The translations under genes were made by a program, and so were the position numbers. The notes under the pieces are model-generated. The model was not told the origin of the DNA. It made no database searches and saw nothing but the letters and a program-made list of their open reading frames with translations. Below are positions 24,730-34,579 of a stretch of DNA of 64,000 nucleotides, in pieces. The stretch's first letter is position 1, and each line of letters opens with the position of its first letter. Origin of the DNA: Maioricimonas rarisocia (GTDB lineage: Bacteria; Planctomycetota; Planctomycetia; Planctomycetales; Planctomycetaceae); the NCBI RefSeq assembly GCF_007747795.1, contig NZ_CP036275.1:3148853-3212852 (forward strand), read 5' to 3'.

Positions 24730-27700
24730 ATGATGGATGATTCTCACCAGCCTGCCAGCAGCAACGCGATCGGCAAGCGAACCGGTCTCGACGAGGCACG
24801 TCGGAGGAGGACGGAGTACGGCTCGAAGTGGGGGCGATGTGTCGGTGTCACTGTTCTGGTCGGTCTGCTTTCCTGGGGGACGTACGACTGCCAGGCCGGT
24901 TCCGATACTTCGGCGCGGAGCGCAATCTTTGCGGAGCAGCATGTTGACGGCACGGCGCTCGACGTGCATCGGAAGGGGATGGCACTGCCGCCGGGTCAAC
25001 GCTTTGAGTATCTCGCCCAGTGGGTGCTTCCCGGGCCCGCACATTCCACACTGCGGATGGTGTACGGATTCACGCCGACCCATCCGGCACCGCCGGTTGC
25101 GTTTGATCCCGTCCATTACGAGGAGTTGGCGGGTCGCCGCCGGGTTCAGCATGGCGGAAGGCTCGTCTCGCCGACGTTTGACCTGATTGATGTCGCTGAC
25201 GAACTGGGGCGGCTGGACGAGATCCAGACCAGGGTGGAAGCGTGGGAGGTTCCCGATCAGTCTCCGAACGCCGTCAGCCGGTCTGCCATGCTCGCGCTCA
25301 TTGCGCTGGCCGGGAATGACCACGCCGAGGCGGCGAAGTGGCTCGATGCCATGCTCGCGGTCTCCGAGTCCACGACGGAGTCGGGTATGGCTCCCACGGG
25401 AGCGGAAGTGCTGGTTTTCGATCGGTGTCTGGGGATTGATTCGCTCCGCGAAGCGGTCGCCTCGGGGCTGCATCGATATCAGGACTGGGTCCGCACGAAA
25501 CCGTACAACACTCCCCACAGGTTGTACGTCTTCGGGATGCTCGGGCGATTGCAGGCTGACCACCGGGAATCCATTGGCGAGCCGGCAACTCCCATTGCAG
25601 AAGCATCGACGGGGCTGTGGCAGCCGGTCAGCCGGACGCTGGCCGCAAGCCGGGGGCCCGGCACGACACCTGTCCGCTGGGATATCGCTCCAGGGCTCGC
25701 AAGAAAAGTCATCGGCCACGACGATGACTTCTTGTACTGGGGGATTCCACTGCGCGGCAACTACCAGGTGGAATGTGATGTGACGGACTTCGGCTGGAGA
25801 GAATGTCATCTTCTGGTGGCCGGCACATGGGTGGCGCCGGTTCACACGCTCAGCCACTACGACAGCGGTACGCCTCGTGCCGAGTTTCCTCGCCGAGAGT
25901 TCTCGCCGCCCCTGACCCGTCCCCGCTACTGGATCCACTATCGAACGGTCGTCGAAGACGGGACGGCGACGACCTACTTCAACGGGCGCGCCATCCACAC
26001 CCGGACAGTCCACCCCGATGCACCGCCCTGGCTCGCGATTCGGACCCGTTCGAACAATGAAGGCGCCGTCAGCAATCTGCGCATCATCGGAGATCCGGAG
26101 ATTCCGCAGACGTTGCGGCTTTCGGCGGACCCTGATCTGTCCGGTTGGGTGCCGTACTACGACGAGCAGGTGGGAGAGGCCCAGAATGAGTGGCTGCATA
26201 CGACCTCCCTCTCGCCGGAAGGGGAGATTGTCGGACGCTGGACGGCCCGCGAGTTCGAAGAGCTTACGACCGACCCTCACCGTCTTGTCGGTGTTCAGGA
26301 GAGTCTGCTGCAGTACCATCGTCCCATGCTCGAGGACGGAACGATCGAGTACGAGTTTTACTATCGACCGGAATCGGACCAGGTTCATCCGGCGCTGGAC
26401 CGCCTGGTCTTTCTGCTCGCTCCGGAAGGAGTGCGAATTCACTGGTTGACCGACGGACCTTACGACCGCACGGACTTGTCTTCGGCCAATGTCTTCGATG
26501 AACCGGAGCATCGTCGCGGCGACGGCCCCCTTCCTCTTGAGCGGGATGACTGGAACCGTCTGCAGCTGCAGCTGAGCGGCGACGTGGTCACTCTCGTGCT
26601 CAATGAAGAAGTCATTTACGAGCGAACTCTCGAAGCGGGCAATCAGCGGAATTTCGGATTGTTCCACTACGCGGATCTGAGCCAGGCTCGCGTCCGCAAC
26701 GTGCAATGGACGGGCGACTGGCCACGCGAACTGCCGTCGATTGCCGAACAGCAACTCGCGGTTCCGGAAGAACAGTTCCTGCTGACGAACCGGGAGCACC
26801 TCGTCGATGTCTTCGAGCATGACTTTGCCCGCGAAGGGCTCCCCCCGGGCCGGTTTTCCATCGTGCGAGGACTGCCGAGCGTCGATCTGCGCAGCGGTCC
26901 GGAAGGGGTGACTGCCATGCGGCAGGGGACGGGAGGTTACCGCAACGCGACGATCAGTCCGCAGATGAAGGTGCACGGCGACTTTGATGTGATCGCTGCC
27001 TATGACCGGTTCGAATCGAGCCCACCGGAGAAGGGGCTCTGCATGGTGGCGTTGACGGCGATCCTCGACAATTCGTCGGTGGACGAGTATTTCATCTCAC
27101 GCAGGGACATCCGACGACCCGGCGGCGGTCGCGAGCAGCTTTTGCACTGCGCCATCGTCCGCCGCCCCCCTGAGGGGGAGCAACGGTCACATTTTGTCTC
27201 GGTGCCAATGGAAGAACGGTCGGGCCGTATGTGGCTGGCGCGACGCGGCGACCGCATGTACTACCTGACCGCCGAGGGGGACTCGCCGAACTTCCGCCTC
27301 CATGGCGAGCAACCGATCGCCAGCGATCCGCTTGGCTTTCAGGGGCTGCGGCTGTTGAACCAGATTTATCGGGAAGGCGGGATCACCAGCGTCGTCTGGA
27401 AGCAACTGGAGATCCGGGCCGAAAAGCTCGAAGGTCGGGCCGTCGAGCCCTACGACAGGCTTCTGACCAGCTTAAACCGTCGGCGGGATGAGTTGCAGAA
27501 CCGGTTCACGTTCGATTTCAGCGCTCAGGATCCTCACGACGGGACGCTCTATCTATGGAACAACGACAGCCCGTGGAAGGCGGACGATGGAGGCTGGACG
27601 ATCATCAACCCGGGGGCCGACACGTGGACGTCGGCCGGGGTGGCCGCTCGCACGTTCGTGCAGGGCGACTTCGACCTCGAGGTCGAGTTTGACTCGGTCG

Positions 27701-28206
27701 ACTTCGCCGAACCGCGACCGGGAGGACGCAGTTCGATCTATCTGCAGATCGAGTTTCCGAACGAGGAACGGACCCAGGTCAGCAACCTGTTCACGACAGG
27801 GACCGCCGGACGCACAGAAGTGATCTCGCAGGTCCGTGTTCCTGTGGGGGAGGGCAAGTACGACTACCGGCAGTTCGGCGGATTCGATCTGGCGAAGGCA
27901 TCGGCACTACGTATGGTTCGCACTGGGAACACTTTGACGTGTCTGATCACCTCGCCCGACTTCGACGAGGAAATCGTGGTCGGCGAACTCGAAGTCCCAT
28001 CGCTGCCAATCCATCCGAGGAACATTCGCGTCATGGTGCACACGAGCGGCGCGGGACGGGAATCGCGCGTCCGGCTGAAGGCGCTGGATCTCCGCGGAGA
28101 AACGCTCGGTGAGGTCGTCGAGCCGCCGGTGCGCGATCCGCTCGATCCTCCGCGGATCGAGCGCGAGAAGAGTCTGCTCGATTCCGTCCTCGATCTGTTC
28201 CGTTGA
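24730..28206 (+). CDS. Giant exported DUF1583-type protein, array member 2 (four beta-sandwich modules)
   Basis: This 1158-residue paralogue of array member 1 has the same module order. The signal or membrane segment lies at about residues 35-55 (GVTVLVGLLSWGTYDCQAG). The helical module contains TSARSAIFAEQHVDG and VADELGRLDEIQTRVE. Sandwich 1 (about 297-458) has DFLYWGIPLRGNYQVECDV, sandwich 2 (465-664) has YHRPMLEDGTIEYEFYY, LDRLVFLLAPEGVRIHWLTD and RNFGLFHYADLSQARVRNV, sandwich 3 (694-900) has FEHDFAREGLPPGRFSI and RSGRMWLARRGDRMYYLT, and a fourth (925-1125) has FTFDFSAQDPHDG. The last residues are Pro/Arg/Leu-rich (LLDSVLDLFR). Two ATGs open the frame (24730 and 24733), without a clear ribosome-binding site. 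It is followed after 15 bases by array member 3, so members 2-5 form one operon. Function unknown. Confidence 0.8.
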   Translation: MMDDSHQPASSNAIGKRTGLDEARRRRTEYGSKWGRCVGVTVLVGLLSWGTYDCQAGSDTSARSAIFAEQHVDGTALDVHRKGMALPPGQRFEYLAQWVLPGPAHSTLRMVYGFTPTHPAPPVAFDPVHYEELAGRRRVQHGGRLVSPTFDLIDVADELGRLDEIQTRVEAWEVPDQSPNAVSRSAMLALIALAGNDHAEAAKWLDAMLAVSESTTESGMAPTGAEVLVFDRCLGIDSLREAVASGLHRYQDWVRTKPYNTPHRLYVFGMLGRLQADHRESIGEPATPIAEASTGLWQPVSRTLAASRGPGTTPVRWDIAPGLARKVIGHDDDFLYWGIPLRGNYQVECDVTDFGWRECHLLVAGTWVAPVHTLSHYDSGTPRAEFPRREFSPPLTRPRYWIHYRTVVEDGTATTYFNGRAIHTRTVHPDAPPWLAIRTRSNNEGAVSNLRIIGDPEIPQTLRLSADPDLSGWVPYYDEQVGEAQNEWLHTTSLSPEGEIVGRWTAREFEELTTDPHRLVGVQESLLQYHRPMLEDGTIEYEFYYRPESDQVHPALDRLVFLLAPEGVRIHWLTDGPYDRTDLSSANVFDEPEHRRGDGPLPLERDDWNRLQLQLSGDVVTLVLNEEVIYERTLEAGNQRNFGLFHYADLSQARVRNVQWTGDWPRELPSIAEQQLAVPEEQFLLTNREHLVDVFEHDFAREGLPPGRFSIVRGLPSVDLRSGPEGVTAMRQGTGGYRNATISPQMKVHGDFDVIAAYDRFESSPPEKGLCMVALTAILDNSSVDEYFISRRDIRRPGGGREQLLHCAIVRRPPEGEQRSHFVSVPMEERSGRMWLARRGDRMYYLTAEGDSPNFRLHGEQPIASDPLGFQGLRLLNQIYREGGITSVVWKQLEIRAEKLEGRAVEPYDRLLTSLNRRRDELQNRFTFDFSAQDPHDGTLYLWNNDSPWKADDGGWTIINPGADTWTSAGVAARTFVQGDFDLEVEFDSVDFAEPRPGGRSSIYLQIEFPNEERTQVSNLFTTGTAGRTEVISQVRVPVGEGKYDYRQFGGFDLAKASALRMVRTGNTLTCLITSPDFDEEIVVGELEVPSLPIHPRNIRVMVHTSGAGRESRVRLKALDLRGETLGEVVEPPVRDPLDPPRIEREKSLLDSVLDLFR

Positions 28207-28221
28207 CTGCCAGGAGCTGCA

Positions 28222-31200
28222 ATGAACTGCAATGGGCCATCGACATCATCCTCAACGGGACCAGCATCGCCGCGGGGCGTGATTGCCGGTGTCGGGATGT
28301 ACCGCGTCGGCATCGTCGGCCTCATTCTGCTGGCCGTCCCGGGCGGCCGGGCCTGGTCGGAGCATCGGCGATCGGACAGTGATGCGCTCAGTGCCGTCTT
28401 CGATACCGGGGTCATTGCAGAGAACGTCGAAGTTGTGCTTGCACGCGCGTCGGAACTTGCGCCCGCAGCACGCTTCGAGTTCCTCCGCACGTGGATTCTC
28501 CCCGGCGACTCCCACCCGGATTTCCGCGTGTCCGGTGGCTTCACGCAGACCGACCCATCACCTGTGGCGCGCGAACGGTTTCCGGCCATGCATCCATCGG
28601 AGCATGGCGGTGAAATCCTCTCTCCGGTGTTTGAACTGCTCGAGTCCGCACGCGAACTTGGCCGACTCGAAGAACTGCGAAACGAGATCGCCTCGGTTCC
28701 GGTTCCGGACAATGCGTTTCAGCGCCGCGCGCAGGTCGCGCTGCTGCTGCTGATCGATCTGGAACTGGATGATCGGGAGAGCGCCGGGCAACGGCATGAG
28801 GAACTGTTCGCGATGGTTCGGGGTGCCGAGCCGGAAACGACTGCCGACATGTGGCCCGAGACACTCGTCTGCGACCGGGCGTTGGAGCGGCGGGAGCATG
28901 CGGCCATTGTGGCGGACCTGGTGGGCATAATTTTCTCGACACGGTCTGAACGGATGCGACCTGCAACGCGTCGTGTTCATCACGCCCACATCGCGGCGAT
29001 GATGGGGCGGGTGACTCACCTGCAGCAGAAACAGCCTGCTACCGGAAATGATCAGACGCTCAGCGACTGGGTCTCGGTGGTCCGCAAGCGAGCCGTCAGC
29101 CGCGGACGCGGATATCCGCAGGCACGCTGGATTCCCTATGAGGATCACCGGTTGCATCTGCCCGGCCACGATGAAGACTACCTGTACTACCGGTTGCCGC
29201 TGCGAGGCGACTTCGAGGTTCAATGTGATCTCCGCGGGCACGGGACGACGCAGTTCCTTGCTGCAGGGACGGTCCTGGGCGTGCGCGGGGACCTGTCGCT
29301 GATTGATCTGGGCACGTTTCGCGACGGAAGCCGGCCCGAGCGGATTGATCCGCCGTTTGCGAGGCTGGATACGTGGGTCCGCTATCGGGCTGTTTTCCAT
29401 GACGGGCGATGTGATGTTTCCGTCAACGGCCGACCGCTGCATTCGCAGCCGTTGGGCCCGCATCATGATCCCTGGATCGGCGTGCGCAGCTGGTGGCGGA
29501 ACACCGCGCGCATCCGGGACGTGCGGATTTCCGGTGATCCGACGATCCCATCAGAACTGGTCCTTTCGGAATCTCCAGATCTGGCCGGCTGGTACTCGTA
29601 CTATGACGATCCGGTGGCCACCGAGCGGGCACGATGGATCTTCGAGACCGATCAGAACGGGAAGGGACAGATCGTCGGACGGCCGATGCGAACGCTCGCC
29701 GACGCCTGGTGGGAGAGCCTGCTGCAGTATCACCGACCGCTCGTCGAAGGCGGGACGATCGAGTACGAGTTTCGCTACGTGCCGGGGGAGTACGACGTCC
29801 ACCCTGCCCTCGATCGGCTCGTCTTTATGCTCGAACCGGACGGGGTTCGCATTCACTCGCTGACGGACGGCCGTCACGACGCGACCGGGATCTCGCCCGC
29901 GAACATGACGGAGGAACCCGGCAATCGTCGTGGTCCGGACCGGCTGCCGCTGATCGCATCGGATTGGAACCGGATGCAGGTCGAGATTGCAGAGGGAGTG
30001 GTCCGCCTGCGGCTCAACGGCGTGCTGATCTACGAACGCCCCCTCGAGGACGCGAACCGCCGCGTCTTCGGGCTGTTCCATTATCTCGGGACCGAGGTCC
30101 GCGTGCGAAACCTGGTGATGCGCGGGAACTGGCCGACGGAACTGCCATCGGTTTCGGAGCAGGAATTGGCCGATCCCCTGCTGGCGGAGCTCGATGCTCA
30201 CCGCGACGCACTCGAGGACCGTTTCGATCACGACTTTGAACAGAACGGCGTCCCGGATGTTTTCTTCGAACGTCGGGGCCAGGTTTTCGCGGACCAGACG
30301 CAGTTGCGACACGGTGTCCAGGCTGTCGCCCGATCCGCCGGAGGATGGCAGACGACAAAGCTGGTCTCACGTTTTGCTGCCGAAGGAGATTTCGACGTCG
30401 AGGCGCGGTTCGAACGGCTCGATGTGAAACAGTCCAATTTGCACGGCCTGATCTTCCTGCAGATTGTTCTCGACGATCCGGAGCGGCGGGAGTACCGCTC
30501 AATGCGGGGACGGGAAGGACCGGAAGAGAAGAAGCGGGAGGTGATTAACGGGCAGTACTCGATCCTGTTCGAGGACGGGCAGCGGCGCTATTTCGGGCAA
30601 GTGCTGATGGAAGAATCGACGTCGGGCCGGCTGCGGCTGGTGCGGCGGGGGGACCGGATCTTCACGCTGTTCGCTCCGGGAGAGTCGGATCTGTTTCGCG
30701 TCGTGCGGGACGAGCCGGCTCCGGAAGGAGCGATTCCCGCGGGAGGCATCGAGTTGAGCCTCTCGACGAACGGTGCCGGCTACGCCTCCTGTCTGTGGAA
30801 AGAGATGTCGATCCGGTGTGAGCAGCTGAAGTACCTTGGGGCCGATGCGGCACCTCAGCGTCAGCTTTACATCATGCGACCCGACGGCAGCGACCTGCGC
30901 ACTGTGACCGGGCCGCCGGCCGGATTCGCGCACCTGGGATCGCCGGAGTTCTCGGCAGACGGCCAGAGAATTGCGCTGGATGTTTCGGGCGGAACGACGT
31001 CGGATTCGCATGTCTTCATCGTGAACACGGACGGGACAGCGCTGACCGATCTTGGCCGCGGCTGCATGCCCGGCTTTTCCGCGGACGGCAGCAAGCTGGT
31101 GATGTCGCAGCCGGGTCAGGGTGTCGTGGAGATGGATTCTGCCGGTGAGAATCGCCAGACGCTGGAACCCAGTGCGTGGGGCGTCCAGTCGTCGCCCGAT

Positions 31201-31791
31201 GGGAGGTCTATCGTCTGGGGAGAGGGGGGGAATCTCATGTTGCTGGACGTGGCCAGCGGCGTCCGACGGCTGCTGCTGACGGGTGTCGACGCGGCTCGCT
31301 ATTCCTCGATTTACTGGAACATGGGGTGGTCGCACGACAGTCGCTCGATCGCTTTCAAGGGGCGTAACCGGAGAACCCGCAACTACGAGGTGGCGGTGGC
31401 GAATGTCGATCCGGAGGCCGGGCTGGAGGTGCTCGTCGCCAGCGAGACCGCCATGAATGCCGACTTCACGTTTTCGCCCGATGATCGGAAGGTTCTGTTT
31501 GCGACACCCCGGCCCGGATCGCCGGGGCCGCGACTCTGTCTGGCCAGCCGTGACCGTCCCGGGGAGATCGAGTGGCTGGAAGGACCGCCGGACGACTGGA
31601 AGGTCTACGACTGCGACTGGTCCCACGATGGGGAATGGATCGCCTTCAGCGCGATTGCGCCGGTGCAACCGGTCGACTGGCCACTGCCGGACGAGGAAAT
31701 GAAAGCGCTGCAGGATGCGGCCCGGCCGATAGAACTGCCAACGCCGCGGGAGCAGGGACTGTTTGATCCAGTACTCGAACTCTTTCGTTAG
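28222..31791 (+). CDS. Giant exported DUF1583-type protein, array member 3, with C-terminal TolB-like propeller
   Basis: The 1189-residue product starts at ATG 28222 with AGGAG six bases upstream. Signal segment: VGIVGLILLAVPGGRAWS (about 28-46). The helical module holds ARELGRLEELRNEI. Sandwich 1 (about 283-440) contains DYLYYRLPLRGDFEVQCDL, sandwich 2 (447-640) YHRPLVEGGTIEYEFRYVPG and LDRLVFMLEPDGVRIHSLTD, and sandwich 3 (667-871) FDHDFEQNGVPDVFFERRG and STSGRLRLVRRGDRIFTLFA. Instead of the fourth sandwich of members 1 and 2, residues about 879-1160 form PD40/TolB-type repeats: QLYIMRPDGSDLRTV, SPEFSADGQRIALDVSGG, PGFSADGSKLVMSQPGQG, WGVQSSPDGRSIVWGEGG, WSHDSRSIAFKGR, FTFSPDDRKVLFATP and DWSHDGEWIAFSA. 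TolB-like propellers usually bind proteins or peptides. The C-terminal propeller is closely similar to that of member 5. Confidence 0.85.
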   Translation: MNCNGPSTSSSTGPASPRGVIAGVGMYRVGIVGLILLAVPGGRAWSEHRRSDSDALSAVFDTGVIAENVEVVLARASELAPAARFEFLRTWILPGDSHPDFRVSGGFTQTDPSPVARERFPAMHPSEHGGEILSPVFELLESARELGRLEELRNEIASVPVPDNAFQRRAQVALLLLIDLELDDRESAGQRHEELFAMVRGAEPETTADMWPETLVCDRALERREHAAIVADLVGIIFSTRSERMRPATRRVHHAHIAAMMGRVTHLQQKQPATGNDQTLSDWVSVVRKRAVSRGRGYPQARWIPYEDHRLHLPGHDEDYLYYRLPLRGDFEVQCDLRGHGTTQFLAAGTVLGVRGDLSLIDLGTFRDGSRPERIDPPFARLDTWVRYRAVFHDGRCDVSVNGRPLHSQPLGPHHDPWIGVRSWWRNTARIRDVRISGDPTIPSELVLSESPDLAGWYSYYDDPVATERARWIFETDQNGKGQIVGRPMRTLADAWWESLLQYHRPLVEGGTIEYEFRYVPGEYDVHPALDRLVFMLEPDGVRIHSLTDGRHDATGISPANMTEEPGNRRGPDRLPLIASDWNRMQVEIAEGVVRLRLNGVLIYERPLEDANRRVFGLFHYLGTEVRVRNLVMRGNWPTELPSVSEQELADPLLAELDAHRDALEDRFDHDFEQNGVPDVFFERRGQVFADQTQLRHGVQAVARSAGGWQTTKLVSRFAAEGDFDVEARFERLDVKQSNLHGLIFLQIVLDDPERREYRSMRGREGPEEKKREVINGQYSILFEDGQRRYFGQVLMEESTSGRLRLVRRGDRIFTLFAPGESDLFRVVRDEPAPEGAIPAGGIELSLSTNGAGYASCLWKEMSIRCEQLKYLGADAAPQRQLYIMRPDGSDLRTVTGPPAGFAHLGSPEFSADGQRIALDVSGGTTSDSHVFIVNTDGTALTDLGRGCMPGFSADGSKLVMSQPGQGVVEMDSAGENRQTLEPSAWGVQSSPDGRSIVWGEGGNLMLLDVASGVRRLLLTGVDAARYSSIYWNMGWSHDSRSIAFKGRNRRTRNYEVAVANVDPEAGLEVLVASETAMNADFTFSPDDRKVLFATPRPGSPGPRLCLASRDRPGEIEWLEGPPDDWKVYDCDWSHDGEWIAFSAIAPVQPVDWPLPDEEMKALQDAARPIELPTPREQGLFDPVLELFR

Positions 31792-31795
31792 TCGC

Positions 31796-31800
31796 GGAGG
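31796..31800 (+). promoter_or_regulatory. Ribosome-binding site deciding the GTG start of array member 4
   Basis: GGAGG stands six bases before GTG 31807 and directly abuts TTG 31801. The spacing favours GTG. Confidence 0.6.
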
Positions 31801-31806
31801 TTGCTT

Positions 31807-34530
31807 GTGGAGCGGAGCCGGATGGAAAGCGGTGTGCCCGGAGGGGGGGAACCCTGTGTTGAATCGACGTCTGCGTGGACGTTCCTGGTCGTCGTGGCGA
31901 TCGTCTTGCTGTCGATGGCGCGACCGATTGCCACGTGGGCTGACGATCCACGGTCCGATGAGCAGGCCCGCACGGCGATCTTCGGCGACGACGTTCTGGC
32001 GCTCAATGTGACCGAACTGCGAGGGCAGACTCGTCAGCTCGATACAGAGCAGCGTTATCAGAAGCTCCGCGAATGGGTGCTTCCGTCAAAGGCTCACGAT
32101 ACGATCCGGCTGACAGGAACATTTACCGCGACGAATCCGGTCCCCCCGCTTGTTGACGATCATCCGACGGATGCCGAACGCCTGGCGGTGGCAGCGGATC
32201 GTCAGTTCAACCGCGTCTGGACGGGTGGGAATCTCGTCTCGCCGGCGTACGACCTGATCGATGTCGCGCATGTGCTGGGACGACTGGACGAACTGCGACA
32301 ACACGTCGAATCGTATGACCCCGATGAAGAACTGCAGATCCGTTGTCGACTGGCGCTGCTGGCCCTGATTGACCTGGCCCGGGACGATCTCGACGGGGCC
32401 GTTGCGTCGATGGATGCACTGGACCGACGGGTCATTGAAAAACGGTTCGATTCACTCCGGGGCCGATGGCCGGAAACACTGCTTCTGAACCGGGCGGTCG
32501 AAGTGCCACAGCTGCGGATTCTCGTTGAGCCGATGCTGATGAGCATCCTGACCGAACAAGTTCGCAAGGGGCAGCAGAGTGGCCCGATACAGTGGGACGC
32601 CTGGGTCGGGGCGGCGGTGGGACGGATGCAGTACGGCGAACAGCGTGCAGATATCAAGGACCGTCAGCCATTCGCCTCGCCTCCGGAGTTGTCGAACTGG
32701 ATTCCGGTTTCGCGTGGCGACTCGGTCTCACGGGGCCGCGGGGCCGCGCCGGCGTTCTGGCTGCTGACAGATGGCGAAGTACGGAACCTGGTCAGTCACC
32801 AGGACGAGTATCTGTACTACCGAATACCTCTGCGAGGGAACTACGTGCTGGAATGTGAGCTGACCGGCTTCGACTGGTTCGACTGCTTTCCGATGGTGGG
32901 GGGCCTCTGGGGGCGGCCGGAGTATACGCACCACTGGTTTGAACTTGGGGGGCTCGACGGTCTGCAGCGGCGTGTGCGGATCGATCCGAAGCTCTCGAAG
33001 GCGGATCACTGGATCCGCTACCGCGTGGTGGTCGAGGACGGGACATGTACGACGTTTCTCAACGGCCGTCAGGTGGATCGACGACGTCTTCCGCCGACCT
33101 CCAGCCCGTGGATCGGGTTCTACAGCCCGCATTACGGCTTGGGGAATGTGCGAAACGTCGTCATCACCGGAGACCCGGTCGTTCCCGAGCAGGTCCAGAT
33201 GTCCGCAGACGAATCGCTGGACTGCTGGATCGCCGATCAGCTCGACTCGGTGGGCGGAAGCCGTGGTGAGTGGCGGTACGATCGCACGCTTGGAGAGAGC
33301 GGCGGCATCGTGGGCCGCCGCAAAGACGAACTTGCCGGTAGCTGGCAGGAGAGTCAGCTGCGGTATCACCGGCCGATGGTGGAAGATGGTACGATCGAGT
33401 ACGAGTTCTACTACTCGGAGGCGGAGCGGTGTCACGTCCATCCCTCGATCGGTCGCAAGGCGTTTCTGCTCGAACCGGACGGCCTGGCGTTTCACTGGAT
33501 CACCGACGGCCTCTGGGACCGGAGTGAGCTCGATCCACTCAACAGGCTCCCTGCGGACGACAGGACTCCCCTGCCCCTCGTGGAAGGCTGGAACCGGCTG
33601 CAGCTGGAACTGTCCGGCGATGTGGTCACGCTCCGGCTCAACGGGGAGCGTATCGACGCAGGAACGCTGGACGTCACCAACGACCGGACGTTCGGTCTGT
33701 TTCGCTATGCCGATCAGACCGAGGCCCGCGTCCGCAACATGACATGGACAGGCAACTGGCCGCGAACGGTTCCCCCGGCCCACAACCAGGAACTGCGCGA
33801 CGGCTCGGTCGACGAGCTGGACAGGCGGCGTCAGCTGTTGACGGCAAGCTTCGAGCATGAGTTTCAGAAGGACGGCTTCAACCCCCAGCGCTTCGCGACG
33901 GGACGGACCGGAAACGGTGGGTTTCCAGTGCTGATCCCGGAAGGGCTGCAGCTGATTCAGCCGGGGACCAATGGATACCGGAATGTCTGGGTTTCGCCGC
34001 TGCTGCAGGTGGTGGGCGACTTCGACATCATTGCAGAGTTCGATCAGCTCGAACTGTCGAACGCAGACGACGGCGATGCGGCGGCATACCTTATTACCGT
34101 TGCCGAAGATCAGCACAGCACACACTCGCGTGTATGGCACGGTATGCGGCAGCATCCGAACTTCCGGCTCCGCAGAATCTCGCGGGTGGAATTCAATCAG
34201 TTCGGTGATGGCGGGACTCCGCTGGAGTTTGCTGGCGAAGTTGCCGACGCCTGCACGTCCGGGCGGATGCGAATCGTCCGCCAGGGAAAGACAATGACGT
34301 TTCTCATCGCCGAAGCGGACTCGGACGCCTGGAGGGTGTTGCATTCGCAGGAGGCGACGGACGCCCCGCTGTCACCCACCGGTGTACGTCTGTGTGCCGG
34401 CACGTATTCGACAACAGCTCCCTACGGGACATCCCGGGTGGTGTGGAAGACGCTTTCGATCCGGGCGGAGCAGATCGTGGACCGGGCCCAGCCGAGTTTC
34501 TTCCTTCAGCCCTTCTTCGGTGGAAACTGA
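31807..34530 (+). CDS. Giant exported DUF1583-type protein, array member 4 (three beta-sandwich modules, no extra C-terminal domain)
   Basis: The product has 907 residues from GTG 31807, chosen because of GGAGG six bases upstream. Signal segment: TFLVVVAIVLLSMARPIATWA (about 24-46). The helical module contains QARTAIFGDDVLALNV, a WVLPSKAHDTIRLTG stretch and AHVLGRLDELRQHVE. Sandwich 1 (about 297-458) carries EYLYYRIPLRGNYVLECEL and VRNVVITGDPVVPEQV, sandwich 2 (465-651) YHRPMVEDGTIEYEFYY and RTFGLFRYADQTEARVRNM, sandwich 3 (680-890) FEHEFQKDGFNPQRF and TSGRMRIVRQGKTMTFLIAE. It then ends shortly after SIRAEQIVDRAQPS, so it represents the minimal complete unit of the family. The gene begins 15 bases after member 3. 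Function unknown. Confidence 0.8.
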   Translation: MERSRMESGVPGGGEPCVESTSAWTFLVVVAIVLLSMARPIATWADDPRSDEQARTAIFGDDVLALNVTELRGQTRQLDTEQRYQKLREWVLPSKAHDTIRLTGTFTATNPVPPLVDDHPTDAERLAVAADRQFNRVWTGGNLVSPAYDLIDVAHVLGRLDELRQHVESYDPDEELQIRCRLALLALIDLARDDLDGAVASMDALDRRVIEKRFDSLRGRWPETLLLNRAVEVPQLRILVEPMLMSILTEQVRKGQQSGPIQWDAWVGAAVGRMQYGEQRADIKDRQPFASPPELSNWIPVSRGDSVSRGRGAAPAFWLLTDGEVRNLVSHQDEYLYYRIPLRGNYVLECELTGFDWFDCFPMVGGLWGRPEYTHHWFELGGLDGLQRRVRIDPKLSKADHWIRYRVVVEDGTCTTFLNGRQVDRRRLPPTSSPWIGFYSPHYGLGNVRNVVITGDPVVPEQVQMSADESLDCWIADQLDSVGGSRGEWRYDRTLGESGGIVGRRKDELAGSWQESQLRYHRPMVEDGTIEYEFYYSEAERCHVHPSIGRKAFLLEPDGLAFHWITDGLWDRSELDPLNRLPADDRTPLPLVEGWNRLQLELSGDVVTLRLNGERIDAGTLDVTNDRTFGLFRYADQTEARVRNMTWTGNWPRTVPPAHNQELRDGSVDELDRRRQLLTASFEHEFQKDGFNPQRFATGRTGNGGFPVLIPEGLQLIQPGTNGYRNVWVSPLLQVVGDFDIIAEFDQLELSNADDGDAAAYLITVAEDQHSTHSRVWHGMRQHPNFRLRRISRVEFNQFGDGGTPLEFAGEVADACTSGRMRIVRQGKTMTFLIAEADSDAWRVLHSQEATDAPLSPTGVRLCAGTYSTTAPYGTSRVVWKTLSIRAEQIVDRAQPSFFLQPFFGGN

Positions 34531-34579
34531 GACGATGACAGGCGACTCGATCGTCTGCGGTACGAAAGAGGCAGGTACG

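Noticed and set aside
24715-26976. Long open frame on the minus strand opposite array member 2
   Set aside because: Same reason: mirror frame of a conserved gene, with no recognisable domain.
32728-34344. Open frame of over 500 codons on the minus strand opposite array member 4
   Set aside because: Mirror frame in GC-rich DNA; no motif, no ribosome-binding site.
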